Shown: positions 46,774-57,817 of the stretch, piece after piece
How the letters are laid out: every line of letters starts with the position of its first letter
Position numbering within the stretch: position 1 is the stretch's first letter
Origin: Riptortus pedestris
Lineage: Eukaryota; Arthropoda; Insecta; Hemiptera; Alydidae
NCBI GenBank assembly: GCA_019009955.1
Contig: CM032228.1
Span: forward strand, 178,263,501-178,327,500
Length of the DNA stretch: 64,000 nt
Direction: 5' to 3'
Made by a program: the position numbers and the translations under genes
The notes under the pieces: generated by a model
Databases searched by the model: none
Seen by the model: only the letters and a program-made list of their open reading frames with translations
Told to the model about the DNA's origin: nothing

Positions 46774-47668
46774 CACTCCAGTAGTCGCGCACAGCTTTGC
46801 TACAAAAGTAGTCGCGCTGTATCTGTCAGATCGCATTTCAATCCCAGTAATAGTATAACCTTAAACTGCAACATTTGAAAGGAAATTAAAGTAAAATACT
46901 GTTACTTATGAATAAATTTTCTTTTATGACAAAAAACATTGATTAAAATAACAGAAATGATAGGAAACAAGTATAATATACATATATACAAAATCAATCT
47001 TCTATATTGACAAAGCAGGCTTTTTTCTTTGTTGATTCATTACTTTTCATTCTTCTGAGTTTATATTTCCAGATCTTCATCTCCTATTTCATATTCTACA
47101 GCAGAAGGAATGTGATGTACACCACCACTTTCTTCATCCACGTCTACCTCAAATAATACTCTATGTATTTTCTTCACATCTTCATCATTTGTAACAACAT
47201 TAAAAATGCTTGGGGAAGACATTTTTGTTCTGGATCAAATAAAATTTAAAATCACAAGTAGAAATTAATCAATTTTGTATTAATTTTAAACAAAACTGGT
47301 CGCGCTGTATCTCACAGATCTTCTCCCTCCAGTTTAACAAATAAATTTACTATCATTATTATTGCTATAAAATGTTTTAATTTACTTAGTTAATTTAGTA
47401 TTTAATTAACTTAGTTAATGTTTTAGATCGATTTACAATGAAGGAAAATAAGTATAAAATAAACACAAATACTTACAAGAGAGGTCGCGCTGTATCTAGG
47501 AGATCGACTCTATGTTAAATGCTTGAAGGTCTGCACTAGTCTGGCTAGGCTCGGCACCCCCTTCTAGGAAGATAGGAAGAGCGGCACCAGTCCCTTTGCA
47601 AAGGGTGTATGGCAATAGAATGTGAAAGCTACCAGCGATCTCACAGATCAGGCGCGACTACTGGAGTG
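46774..47668 (-). mobile_element. piggyBac-type element PB3 (895 bp)
   Basis: TTAA at 46770-46773 and 47669-47672. Inverted ends cactccagtagtcgcgc / gcgcgactactggagtg. A subterminal motif, gtcgcgctgtatct followed by agatc, occurs near 46810, 47299 and 47483 and in inverse form at the right end (47635-47658). A 53-codon transposase start lies on the - strand. Non-autonomous. Confidence 0.92.
47061..47222 (-). pseudogene. Short intact ORF: acidic N-terminus of a piggyBac-like transposase
   Basis: 53 codons from ATG (47220-47222) to TAA (47061-47063), starting MSSPSIFNVVTNDEDVKK and containing VDVDEESGG and EIGDEDLEI. Acidic and probably disordered, as at the start of PGBD transposases. Conserved domain and catalytic core are absent. 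It sits alone inside PB3. Unlike the PB1 and PB2 fragments it has no internal stop over its length, but it is too short for that to mean selection. Confidence 0.5.
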
Positions 47669-48798
47669 TTAAAGAAAATTTTAAAAATCAAAGCTGTCAA
47701 AAATAGTTGTTTCCCAAGAAACAGTCTCATTCAAACTTCAAATAATGCCAGCAATTAGCGAAGCGAAGAGGTGCGTCACAGTGATCCTTCCAACTCCATG
47801 CCTGAAAATAGCATCTGAATGGGAAACAAACCAGCCAATAGCTCAGGATGACATACATGGCTCATAAAATTGTTAATGGGCTGGAGGTGTGGAGTGGATT
47901 CTTTCCGTGCAGCTTGTTCGTAGCCTTGAATGTCAAGAAAGCCTGACTCTATAGGACTTAATGAGTTTTTTAGGGGTTCATGACTATATCGTGAGATGGA
48001 GATGAAGACACATCAAAGGATATCGGTGAGACACGATCAAGGTTCGAGGGATAACACCGCTAGTACACGCTGCGTCTCCCAGTTACTACCTGCCCCTGAC
48101 AAAAAGTTGGCTCACTTCATAGGATCCCTTGTTTCACATTTACTTGAAAAGGTAACAAGTCCACCTTTTCTTAATCTCCGTTTATTTCAGCAATGCAAAA
48201 AAAATGCAAACACCCACTCCTTTGGGTTCCATCTATTATATATCAATAAAACGAAATTAGGTGAGGGGGGTACAATATGACAAAAGATGTACATTTTACC
48301 TTTTTGAAAAAATATCTTCAATTTATTCAACTGTTATCAGCGGCCGATGGTATTGTTCATGATGCGTAAAATGTATTAGTGTATACCACTTTCAAGGAAA
48401 TATCACCATCTACAGTGCAGTCAGAAGCTGTTCTATTAGCCCACTTCAGCCTGTACTGACCAGCCAACAACCTCTCAAGGAATTGACATTTTATTTGACA
48501 GCAAGATGTCTAACCCTCACCTCCTGGCCAGTTCAATAGAGTTTCCAACATAGTTTTCCTCCCTGTTTCTCTAGTATGAAGCCTTGTACCTAAATATTTT
48601 TAACTTCACTGTCAAACCTATCCTTTATTTGGAAGTGAGATATAGATGTTGAAGGTAAAATGTATTATTAGTCGAAATTGAACTAACTGTGTAGTTTCAA
48701 TAAGCCTGTAAAATTAGATATCTCTTTTAAAAAGCAACACATTACAATTAATTTTCTTTAGACTGTTCTCTCGGACTCAGCATTTTTAGCATTATTTT
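47669..48798. other. Geneless stretch
   Basis: Mixed DNA. A 94-codon + strand frame (47996-48280) shows no motif. GC content rises at about 47750-48130, which may reflect an old repeat. Confidence 0.4.
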
Positions 48799-48896
48799 TT
48801 AGCAGATTTCCGCACTCATGACGGAATTTTCGAAATACTTCTTCAAATTTGAATCGATCCTACCTAGTAGATGACGAAAATGAGGTCCGTCCAAAA

Positions 48897-48949
<53 letters not shown>

Positions 48950-49390
48950 TATATATCGTTGCCAAACTCGATATTTAGTCGTTTTATGTAAAAAGAAAGA
49001 TCAAGTTCGTGTAAGGCTGAAATCGGACCAGTGGGAGGGGGGGTTTAAAGTGGAGGATTTTCGTTCGGTTTTATACGTCGGATCGAAAAATTTTATAGAA
49101 TAAATCTTATTACAAATTAAATTTACTATAAATATTTTTATATACATTTATTCTCTATCTTGGATATTATCAGAGATGTTTGCATTTGTATTTTGTGTGT
49201 GGTCGGCAGGAGTCGGCTATGTTCGAGACTTTCCGCCGAGAGCTAGTGCGGCCGTTTCCGTAACTGTTCGTTCCTCGTGAATAGGTTTAGAGATTCCTTA
49301 CTACTACTGTTGTTATTAGGCAGATCTCTCTATTGTAAAACTTCACGTGGGAAATCTGCTTAGTTTAAGCAGCCCCTGCGTGACGGACTT
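48799..49390 (+). mobile_element. R-family repeat, copy R4
   Basis: Starts tttagcagatttccgcactc, atgacggaattttcgaaata, then cgatcctacctagtagatga, caaaactgt + (AT)n (48899-48957), ttgccaaactcgatatttag, gtgggaggggggg, and attctctatcttggatatta. The end is acgtgggaaatctgcttag and gcagcccctgcgtgacggac. The ends share agcagatttcc in inverse orientation. No protein. Confidence 0.82.
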
Positions 49391-50442
49391 TTTTAAGCTA
49401 CGTTCTCACAGGGAGAATTAAAATGAGAGTACATTGAGTAATTAGATTTCTGTGTGACATCCCAGAAATCTCCTTAGTATTTACAGAACATACGTGATAC
49501 CCTTACAATGGTGAGTTGTCACCGAAGAAACTTATGATAGTGCCGAGCCTTGAACTTGAGGTAATTATAGCAATTTAATTACATGACTACCAGTTAATAT
49601 ACCACGATTCGTAGTATATTTGAACCAAACAGCTTCAGAACATATAAAGTTCAACACGTAACTCCCAATTTTATTCTCAATGGTACCTTTTATTTTTTAT
49701 AACTTAATTCGCTTCTAATTTTTACGATTATTGTTCGTTTTAAAATGAAGTCATAAACCGACGAAATAATGAAGTAGATTAATAAGACGTCATTACTTAT
49801 GTCCAAAACCCTTTCCACGTTTGCATTGAAGACCACTAGCCCATGTGAATGGTGTAGAGTGAATTAAAGCCTGCTCAGTATGACAGGACTATTGACGACT
49901 GTGAGGGGGAGGTTCACAGATTGATACCGAAGCTGGTGGTAGGCTGACAAAGAGTCGGAGAGTGTTTGAGGAGAAGCGAGAAGCGTGAAATATGGCGACT
50001 GTTATCAGAGCTCACTAAATACTGGGCTAATACCGGAGCTGTAGGGTAGGGTGCAGTCTATCATAACCCCCTTTGCCCCACCGCCATGGCCCGGCTATGG
50101 TCAACATGAGAAATGAGCAGGATAGAACAATGCACACCTACTACCTCACTAGTCGTTCAACCTTTCTATCATAAATCCCAACTTAGGTTTTTTATTTTTA
50201 TTTATTTTTTTCGTTTGTAGTTTGGAAACATTTTGAACGAATTTTGAATATATTCAACTTGCCCAAATGGCGTGGCTCTCATAAAAAATGTTGTGATGGC
50301 TAAGTAAAATATTAATATAGCGTGAAAAAAGCATTTATAAGGATAAATAAATACGAGGTATATGCAAATATGCCCTGGTGACCCCCCCCCCATCTTAAAG
50401 TTTTGGACTACTAAAACTTTATTGATTGAGATAACAATTATT
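49391..50442. other. Unclassified DNA between R copies
   Basis: Contains a GC- and purine-richer part (49840-50100) and a C-run near 50382-50391. The strip at 50381-50445 (ccccccccatcttaaag, actaaaactttattgattga) resembles, inverted, the edge of R1 (gtagtccaagaatttaagac near 22228-22250), so the R element may be longer than called. Confidence 0.35.
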
Positions 50443-50562
50443 CAGGTTTCCCTTAAGGGAAATCAGCTATTGAGGTTGTACTCATGGCGGAATTTTCGAA
50501 ATTTTTCTTCAAATGTACATCGATCCTACTTAGTAGATGACGAAAGTGAGGTCCGTTCAAAA

Positions 50563-50630
<68 letters not shown>

Positions 50631-51070
50631 CTGTTACCGCTCTAGCGGTCGCAATTTTTGTTTGATCGTTACGAAACTGGATCTTTAGTCGTTTTATGTA
50701 AAAAGAAAGATCAAGTTCGTTAACGGTTGAAATCGGACCAGTGGGAGGGGGGGGGGCGCGGTTCAGAGGGGGGATTTTCGAAAATTCTAAATATCTCCGT
50801 TACTAAACGTCGGATCAAAAAATTATACAGAATCAATCTTATTGCAAAGTAAATTTACTGTAAATATTGTTATATACATTTATTCTCTATCTTGAATATT
50901 AACGGAGACATTTGCATTTTTATTAAATCTGGGCGGATAACGGACGAGAGTGACTTTCCCGCCAAAAGCTAGTTCGGCCGTTTCTTTGACTGCTCGGCTC
51001 TAGGGAAATTTCTCTATTATAAAACTTCATGTGGGAAATCTGCTTAGTTTACGCAGCCCTGCGTGACGGA
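50443..51070 (+). mobile_element. R-family repeat, copy R5
   Basis: Starts caggtttcccttaagggaaa and tcagctattgaggttgtac, followed by the same order of blocks as R4: (AT)n at 50565-50626, the hairpin-like taccgctctagcggtc, gatcgttacgaaactggat, a G-run, atctccgttactaaacgtcg, and gcttagtttacgcagccctg ending cgtgacgga. It is the best-preserved copy in the window. Confidence 0.85.
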
Positions 51071-51411
51071 ATTTTTTATCCTGTATCAACATTCTTATTT
51101 AGTGTATTGCATAAAATGTTTCCATATTTTGGTCTGCAATTTCAAAACCCCAAACTTCGTCCTTCTCAACAAAAGAACACAAACGTTAAGAACTCCATAA
51201 TTGAGATGAATTAAAATTTTAGAAATAGGAGAAATATTGAGAAACTATGTTTTCAAAAAAAGATCATACTCAGAAATTTTCAGATTTAGAACAGATTTAG
51301 GAATAAATTGTTGTCAATATTAAATCAGAGGTATAGAAAAATAAATTGCAGGTAGATAACTTTAAGAGTATGCATTGAGAACTTTTTGGCAAAGTTGTCG
51401 ATGTAAAAACG

Positions 51412-51472
<61 letters not shown>

Positions 51473-52456
51473 TCGCATGTTAAATCTAATTGCATATATA
51501 TCACAAATCCTATTTGGAAAAATTAATTTATTATAAAATTCAGAAAATGTTTTCAAAAATTTCCATTTGAAGCCGAATATCTTGGGCGCAGATGGGCCTA
51601 TGGAAATGACTTGATAGCCTCTACCTCGATACTCCTCTGCAGGGAGTCTTCCCTCCTATAGGAAAGTTAATAAGCTCTCAAGATATTACCATCCCTTAAA
51701 TCGATACTTCTTTCTATGCCTTATGAGCTATATTAAGTCGAGTTTGGAATATTCTAAAAAAAAAAAAAATAATTACATATTACTAAATTCTGAAGCCAGG
51801 CAACATAATTTTTACTATTCAATTTGTCAATATATTGTTTGTCCTCTAGCTATTTCGGTTGATTATACTCTAGTGGCGTCCATTAAAAAAATAGAGTTCT
51901 GTTGATTAGCTCGTTGGGTTGACAATGGAAGACAAGCTAGTTAGTCAGAGTAAGCCGAAGACCACTTCACAAGTAACCGCCTTTTGAAACAAACAGTTCC
52001 CCTCTCACCTTAAACCCCTTTATCCAATATATTACTTTGAAATAGTCTAATTTTAGTAGATTTCGGCAACAGTGAAGTTTTTACACTTTATCTTATTACT
52101 GGTAGTTTGTATCTTGAAGATGCTCTCTAAGACCAACAACAAAATACTTTGTTTACAATCGATTATTTTTCCATTAACAGTTATTTTTTCAACCTCCATT
52201 CGCTTAAGTTACAACTGTAAAGAATAATAAAATAAATAACATCGAATGTCATCTTGTCCATCATTATTGCCATACTCATCATCAACATTATCATCATCGT
52301 TGTCCTCCCCATTGACATCAATACCATTCCTGGTCGTTGTCATCATTTGCATCAACATCATCATTGTCGTCGAGGTGACTACCAAAGGCATTAATTATCA
52401 TTGCCATCATTGCTACTATATTCGTCAGACCCCTAACCGTCACTAATATCATAGTC
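51071..52456. other. Geneless stretch
   Basis: AT-rich, with an (AT)n run at 51416-51470 and a stretch of imperfect cat/atc trinucleotides at 52240-52430 that makes spurious Ser/Asp-rich frames on both strands. Confidence 0.45.
51416..51470. repeat. (AT)n microsatellite
   Basis: Pure AT run not associated with an R-family copy. Confidence 0.95.
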
Positions 52457-52931
52457 CGTCACGCAGGGGCTGCGCAAACTAAGCAGATTTACCACGTGCG
52501 CCACGTATTTGTTTATATCTCAAAAGTTAAAAGTTCAATGAGAACAATATTTGGTATTTACCGTCACATAACGTGCTTCATAACATAATAGAATATGAGA
52601 TATATACGTTAATATGAGATGAGTTGGAGAGGGGCTTTACTGAACACCGAAAACTAAAAAAATGGAAATATCATAGTTAATAATCAAGATTGTGAAACAA
52701 TGTACATAAAAACATTACATTTACAATAAGATTGGTTCTATACAAATTTGCGACCCGACACATAATAACGGTTATATTAAGAATTTTCGAAATTTCCCTC
52801 CTCTAAGCCCCCCCCCTCCCACTAGTCTGATTTAAGCCGTTCACGAACTAGATCTTTCTTTTTGTATAAAACGATTATATATCAAGTTTGGTAACGATAA
52901 GACAAAAATTGCGGCCGCTAGAGCGGTAACA

Positions 52932-52990
<59 letters not shown>

Positions 52991-53031
52991 TTGAACGGAC
53001 CTCATTTTCCTCATCTCCTGGATAGGATCGA
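52457..53031 (-). mobile_element. R-family repeat, copy R6
   Basis: On the + strand it opens gtccgtcacgcaggggctgc, gcaaactaagcagatttacc (inverse of the R4/R5 end), then a variable middle partly like R1, a C-run (52811-52817), gttcacgaactagatctttc, gcggccgctagagcggtaac, (AT)n at 52933-52987 and gttttgaacggacctcattt, ending in atcgatggac. It lacks the terminal agcagatttccctt block of R5. Confidence 0.8.
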
Positions 53032-54119
53032 TGGACTCTGAAAGCGCTCTGTCGCTAAGAATAAACTACTGTTAAGGAACAATGCTTTTTCTTTTCTTAC
53101 CTGAGAATATAATCGTATTCGAATTCGGCAAATACATTTTTCACATCTCTTATTGGAAATACATTAAACACATAGGTAGATAATAATAATATGATAATAG
53201 ACTTCATTACTCTATGCAGTACACTAGCTATCTACCGATATTGGCTTTATTCATTATGTAATATCTTATTTTTTTATTGTTCGGTACATTCAATCAAGAT
53301 CATTCGGAATAAGTTAATTAAAGATTTCCCATTCAAACATTAATAAACAAATTGTTCTCCTCACCAACACGGGAATGAAATCCAGGAGTCAATTTGACCC
53401 AAGTGCAAAGACCACATTATCTTAACACGCATGGCCCCTTGTTTTATCCATTGTAAGAAAATCCTAGAAGACTACAGGAAATCGCTACATGATACTGTTT
53501 TCTTGCTACTTCCTTAAATAACCATGAAGAAAGCCCATACGCGGTATGAAGCACCGAAAATGAGAAACTGGCACTTTATTGCTTTCTTTCTACACTTTTA
53601 AATCGGATTCTATGAAAATAGTTAATACTAAAAAGCTTTTGACTATTATTGTATATAAAAAAAATTAATAAAAAACTTTATGATTTTTTTCCCACAGTCA
53701 GCGTTATTGTCACGTATGATATGCAAGCCTCCCCGATGAATCTCGAAAAGTAGGGGCCAGTAAAGGGGAGGGAAAAGAAGGGACGGATATTTGCTTTGGT
53801 AGAAAGGCTCAGGGAAAATATTTTAGCTCGGCCCTACACTTGAGGGAGGCCGATGGGACCTGAGTAAATACATATACATGGATATGTTTGCCTCCAACCT
53901 TCTATATCTAAGATCAGTAGACCGCCAAATATAGGCTACCTTTCGACCATGCCTATCTACAAATAAATAATATATAGGATATGATTTAGGAATGAGGGGC
54001 TTGCCATATTATGACATAGTCGATTGTTTTGGCTTTCGCATGACCTTTCAATCTTTTCGATCCTGTTTCTAATTGACCAACAATAAGCTTTACCAAACGT
54101 TAGGTCACAAAATAAAATT
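53032..54119. other. Geneless stretch with a tRNA-like SINE head
   Basis: At 53360-53443 the - strand reads ggggccatgcgtgttaagat with a B-box-like gatttcattcccg further on, resembling the head of a diverged SINE without its body. The rest shows no gene. GC-richer at 53720-53880. Confidence 0.35.
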
Positions 54120-54165
54120 TCCGTCGTCCAGGCGGTCCGTAATCTAAGCAGATTTCACACAAGCA
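54120..54165 (-). repeat. R-family terminal block, isolated
   Basis: ttccgtcgtccaggcggtcc then gtaatctaagcagatttcac. It matches the inverse of the R-family end (cgtgacggac...gcttag) and the block at 40109. It lies 115 bases before R7 in inverse orientation. Confidence 0.6.
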
Positions 54166-54278
54166 TTTGTACAAGAACTACCTTCAATCATATACAACAA
54201 CCTGCTACTAGATGAAATGATGTTCTGTTCCAGAATAACTCACCGATGCCTACATCTTACCTACAATGCCTTGTACCG

Positions 54279-54885
54279 TTTAGCAGATTTCCCTTGAGGG
54301 AAATATGCTATTGAGGTCGTACTCTTGAGGCGATTTTCAAAAATTTTCTGCAAATGTCCATTGATCCTACCCGAGGATCCTAAATGAGGTCCTTTCAAAA
54401 TACATATCTCTCTATCTATATTTGCCTGTTAACGCTCTAGCGGTCGCAATTTTCGCCTGATCGTTACCAAACTCGTTATTTAAATGTTTTATGTAAAAAT
54501 AGAAATCAAGTTCGTTAATAGCTGAAATCGGACTTGTGGGAGAGAGAGTTTAGAGGGGGGATTTTCGAAAATTCGAAATATCTCTGTTAGTATACGTCGG
54601 ATCTAAAAATTATATAGAACCACTCTTATTGCAAATTAAATTTACTATTAATATTGTCGTGTACACCTATTCTGTATTTTGAATATTAAACGAAATAATT
54701 GCACTTTTATTAAGTATGTGTACGTAACGGACGAGATGAGGTCGGCTAACTTCGGTTCTAGTAGAGGGTTTCCGATAAAAGCTAGTTTTGCCGTTTCCGT
54801 AACTGTTCGGCTCTCCTGAAATTTCTCTATTGTAAAAAATCACGTGAAAAATCTGCTTAATTTATGCAGTCCCTTGCGTGACGGA
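54279..54885 (+). mobile_element. R-family repeat, copy R7
   Basis: Starts tttagcagatttcccttgag, ggaaatatgctattgaggtc, then catt-gatcctaccc, a short tctctatctatatt in place of the long (AT)n, ttaacgctctagcggtcgca, aaactcgttatttaaatg, gttaatagctgaaatcggac, and the end aaaaatctgcttaatttatg, cagtcccttgcgtgacggac. Overall order as in R5. Confidence 0.82.
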
Positions 54886-56358
54886 CTTTTTGTTAATGAC
54901 ACAAGTTATTTAAGCTGAAGATTAGAAAGTTTTTGTTATGATATGTTGTGATTGCAAAATCATCAAAAGGAGTCGAGGTTTATTTTCTATTAAATCTAAG
55001 ATCTAAGATATTCACAAAGATAAGTGACTATAAGATGTATTGGAAATTAGAGAACAGTAAGAAAGTTGTTTTGATATTGACAAAGAAATATGAATCCAGT
55101 AATCCAGAGGTGTAAAACGTTTTCAAAAGATTTACAGTATCTATAGAAAGTTGTTATAAATGAAAGGCGTATGATTTTTCCAAGGAGCCGTGTGTTAGGA
55201 TGTCAATTCTACTAACAGCTCACTCTTTTTTAACCCAGCCACTTGGTGTTGCTAGTCCGTTGATACTTTTTGGCGTTCTTAAAATCATATTTCTTTTGTG
55301 CTGTTTGCTGAAAACATCAGTAAGCTGGAAGCAAGAACTACCATCGCACAAGAATGAGCGTACCATTTTCATTATTTGTAACAACCATGGCTTAGATCAT
55401 TTGTCGAAAAATTCTTTGTACGAGAATACCCGTTGAATGTCTTGATTTCTAATTGTAAAAGCTTCATCAAGATTGAAAATGGGTGGCCCGGTTGAAAATG
55501 TATTAAAACTTCTTCTAACAGATCAAAAAACAAGTTTAAGTTATGGCAAAAAGTATTTGAGAAGGAGTGGGGGTTCACATACTACGAATGTTAAAAAGGT
55601 ATGTACATAGATCAGTCTATAAGTGAGAGGTGTAGGGAGGCTTGTGGAACAGTGAATATGTTGAATAGGTTGTAATTGTCAACGAAAAATGAAACAATTT
55701 TACTAGACTTGCAAACTTTTTATGTCACGTTCCACTGAATTTTAACTGCACTGCAGTTTTAAATCTAAAATTCAACTAAACAAAAAACATAATCCCACAA
55801 CGCGGCCATGAACTTTGATCTCCATGATGAATGGAATAGAATGGTTAGGGAAAACATGAAGAAAGAAAGTAAAACAGATAGAGTAATTTAAAACATAGGA
55901 ATTTTATGTAGTTATTAGTAAATATTAAACACAAGAAAATAAATTAAAGTCCTATGAATATTTTTAATGCATTACACGATAATAACTAAGTTTTAGGGAA
56001 AAAAAATACGCACTAAAATTCTTTATAAAACAACACCTTAATTCCTTCCCTGTATTCTTACAGAATACCAGCTTTTGGAAAACTAACAACAGTTTCAGGT
56101 TTGTATGTTTTAATTTTTCCAACGAAACTACTCAAATAATTTGTGTAGGTCACAGCAGCGAAACCTATAGGTTAAAATAGAATGTGAGATAAATTGACTA
56201 AAATTATAGCTTTTTATCTCGAATGAGAGAAAAAATAGGAATCTGTAAAAAAATCGGCATAAATATTTCTGTTTTTATTATTATGACATCCAAGTGAGCT
56301 TTGGCTCCTAAGAAAACAAGAATCTATAGTAGTAAAAGCAGAGTGTTAAACTGATTTA
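54886..56358. other. Geneless stretch
   Basis: Region 55195-55580 is GC-richer and has short frames on both strands (55200-55436 +, 55372-55578 -) that look like a decayed coding relic, but I cannot name a family. The rest is AT-rich. Confidence 0.35.
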
Positions 56359-56535
56359 CACTGCTGGTCAAAAGTTTGAGACCACTTCAATTTTTAAAAA
56401 TTTGGATTATATTAAACAAAATAAACCAAACCAAAAGGAACCTTCAATAAAACAATAAATAAGTGAATAAACAATCTATTATAAACATTATAATACTTTA
56501 TTGAAACACTATTTAACACCTGCGTGATAAAATTA

Positions 56536-56694
56536 TTATTATTTATTAACGTCCACTTTTTGCAACTCAGGCTAATTGGGACGGGTTATCTACAGGTTAC
56601 CACCCTTTTCTAGCCAGGGTGGGATTTTAGGATGTTATTTAATGAATTTCGTCACTAAATAATTTCCTTTGCCCAGGCGAGAATTGAACTCTAA
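56536..56694 (-). mobile_element. 5'-truncated SINE nested in the Tc1-like element
   Basis: On the - strand it starts gagttcaattctcgcctggg (T-arm) and continues with the body and gtggacgttaataaataat end. Flanked by perfect tgataaaatta duplications (56525-56535, 56695-56705), which are Tc1-internal sequence. So the SINE arrived after the Tc1-like element. Confidence 0.93.
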
Positions 56695-56705
56695 TGATAA
56701 AATTA

Positions 56706-57406
56706 GAACCAATTAAACGAAGACCAGAAGGAATCGCATAGTCTTTCAAAATGCCTTTATATCTTTATATATAGCCTTCTTCATTAAGTATTCCTGTGAT
56801 TTGTACAAGATCCTCTTGCCCAAAGTCTGAGAAACATCCCCACCCCAAAATTGACCCTCCTCTTATTGTTGGAATTATGCACTGAGGAATGAACTTTTCC
56901 GAAGGCGTACGACGAACCATAATCCTACGATTAGTTCCAAACACCTGAAACTTTGATTCGTCTGTCCAAAGTACCTTTCTCCAATCCTCCACAGTAAAAT
57001 CCTTGTATGCAAGTGCCCAAAGATACCTTTTCTTTATATTGGCTGGTCTTAGAAGTGGTTTTAGCGTACCGACACGACCCAATAAATTGGCTTCCCTGAG
57101 TCTTCTTTTCACGGTAGAAGGGGACACGGACTTTTTCAAGGCGCTGTTTGTCTCAGCTCGAATCTCGGGACCAGTGAGTCTTCTATTCCCGTTGTTTTTC
57201 AAAATAATAAATTGATCTTCTTGAGCAGAGGTTATTTTAGGCCTTCCAGAACGAAGTTTGTCGTGATGAGAGTGTGTCTTTTCATAGCGAGCGGTTGTTT
57301 CCGAAACTTTCAGTTGTGCGGCAATTTGGCGCTCAGATTTTTTCTCTTTGTGTAGTGTGTAGATCCCACTACGCAATTCAACGGAAAATTCCTTCTTTTT
57401 AACCAT
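56706..57406 (-). pseudogene. Tc1-type transposase, 3' half missing
   Basis: From ATG at 57406: an N-terminal helix-turn-helix (residues about 10-50, with SERQIAAQLKVSETTAR), a GRPK hook (SGRPKITSAQ), a second helix-turn-helix (about 65-115), then LWTDESKF with the first catalytic aspartate (about residue 149) and RGGSILGWGCFS. The frame stops at 56765. Recognisable sequence continues past the stop (YAIPSGLRLIGSNF) to about 56706, but the second Asp (DNDPKH-type motif) and the Glu are missing, not merely shifted. The typical length is about 340 residues. Expected function: cut-and-paste at TA dinucleotides; lost here. Confidence 0.92.
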
Positions 57407-57817
57407 TCTTTAAAAAAAACAACGAAAATACCTATGCAGTGAATTTCTTACAACTTTGGCCGTTTAGAATTCAAACTAAGAATAAAATTTATCATCTTAA
57501 TTCCATTTGGGGGAATTACTAGACTGTAAATAAAACTCCAGACACAAAAAAGACATTGTTTATTCTTATTTATTTTTAGCATTTTAGTAGTCTCAGTGAT
57601 AATTAGTTTAAATCAAATTATGTTCTTGCTATTTACGATAGTCCCAAACCTTTCTTACACCTACTTAGCAAATTTGTTTATAAATACAAATAATAATAAG
57701 GTACTTATATTTTGTAACTATGCATTGATAATTAGGTGAAATTGAGGTCTTACATGAATAAAGTAGGTTAATTGATGTAAACAATAGGTGGTCACAAACT
57801 TTTGACCGGCTATGTAT

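Larger units (their letters stand above)
56359..57815 (-). mobile_element. Tc1-like DNA transposon, internally deleted
   Basis: Inverted ends cactgctggtcaaaagtttg (left, after TA at 56357-56358) and caaacttttgaccggctatg (right, before TA at 57816-57817). Both are bounded by TA as expected of Tc1/mariner insertion. It holds a 5' two-thirds transposase frame on the - strand and a SINE (56536-56694). Only the start and middle of the transposase remain, so it is not autonomous. Confidence 0.93.

Noticed and set aside
50362..50688. 108-codon frame (+) and the similar one at 48849
   Set aside because: Both run through R-family sequence and its (AT)n tract; no conserved protein.
52209..52446. Asp/Met-rich and Ser-rich frames on opposite strands
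   Set aside because: Translation of an imperfect cat/atc trinucleotide repeat.
53360..53443. Possible functional tRNA gene on the - strand
   Set aside because: The B-box-like segment is degenerate and no paired acceptor stem is visible; more likely a SINE head remnant.
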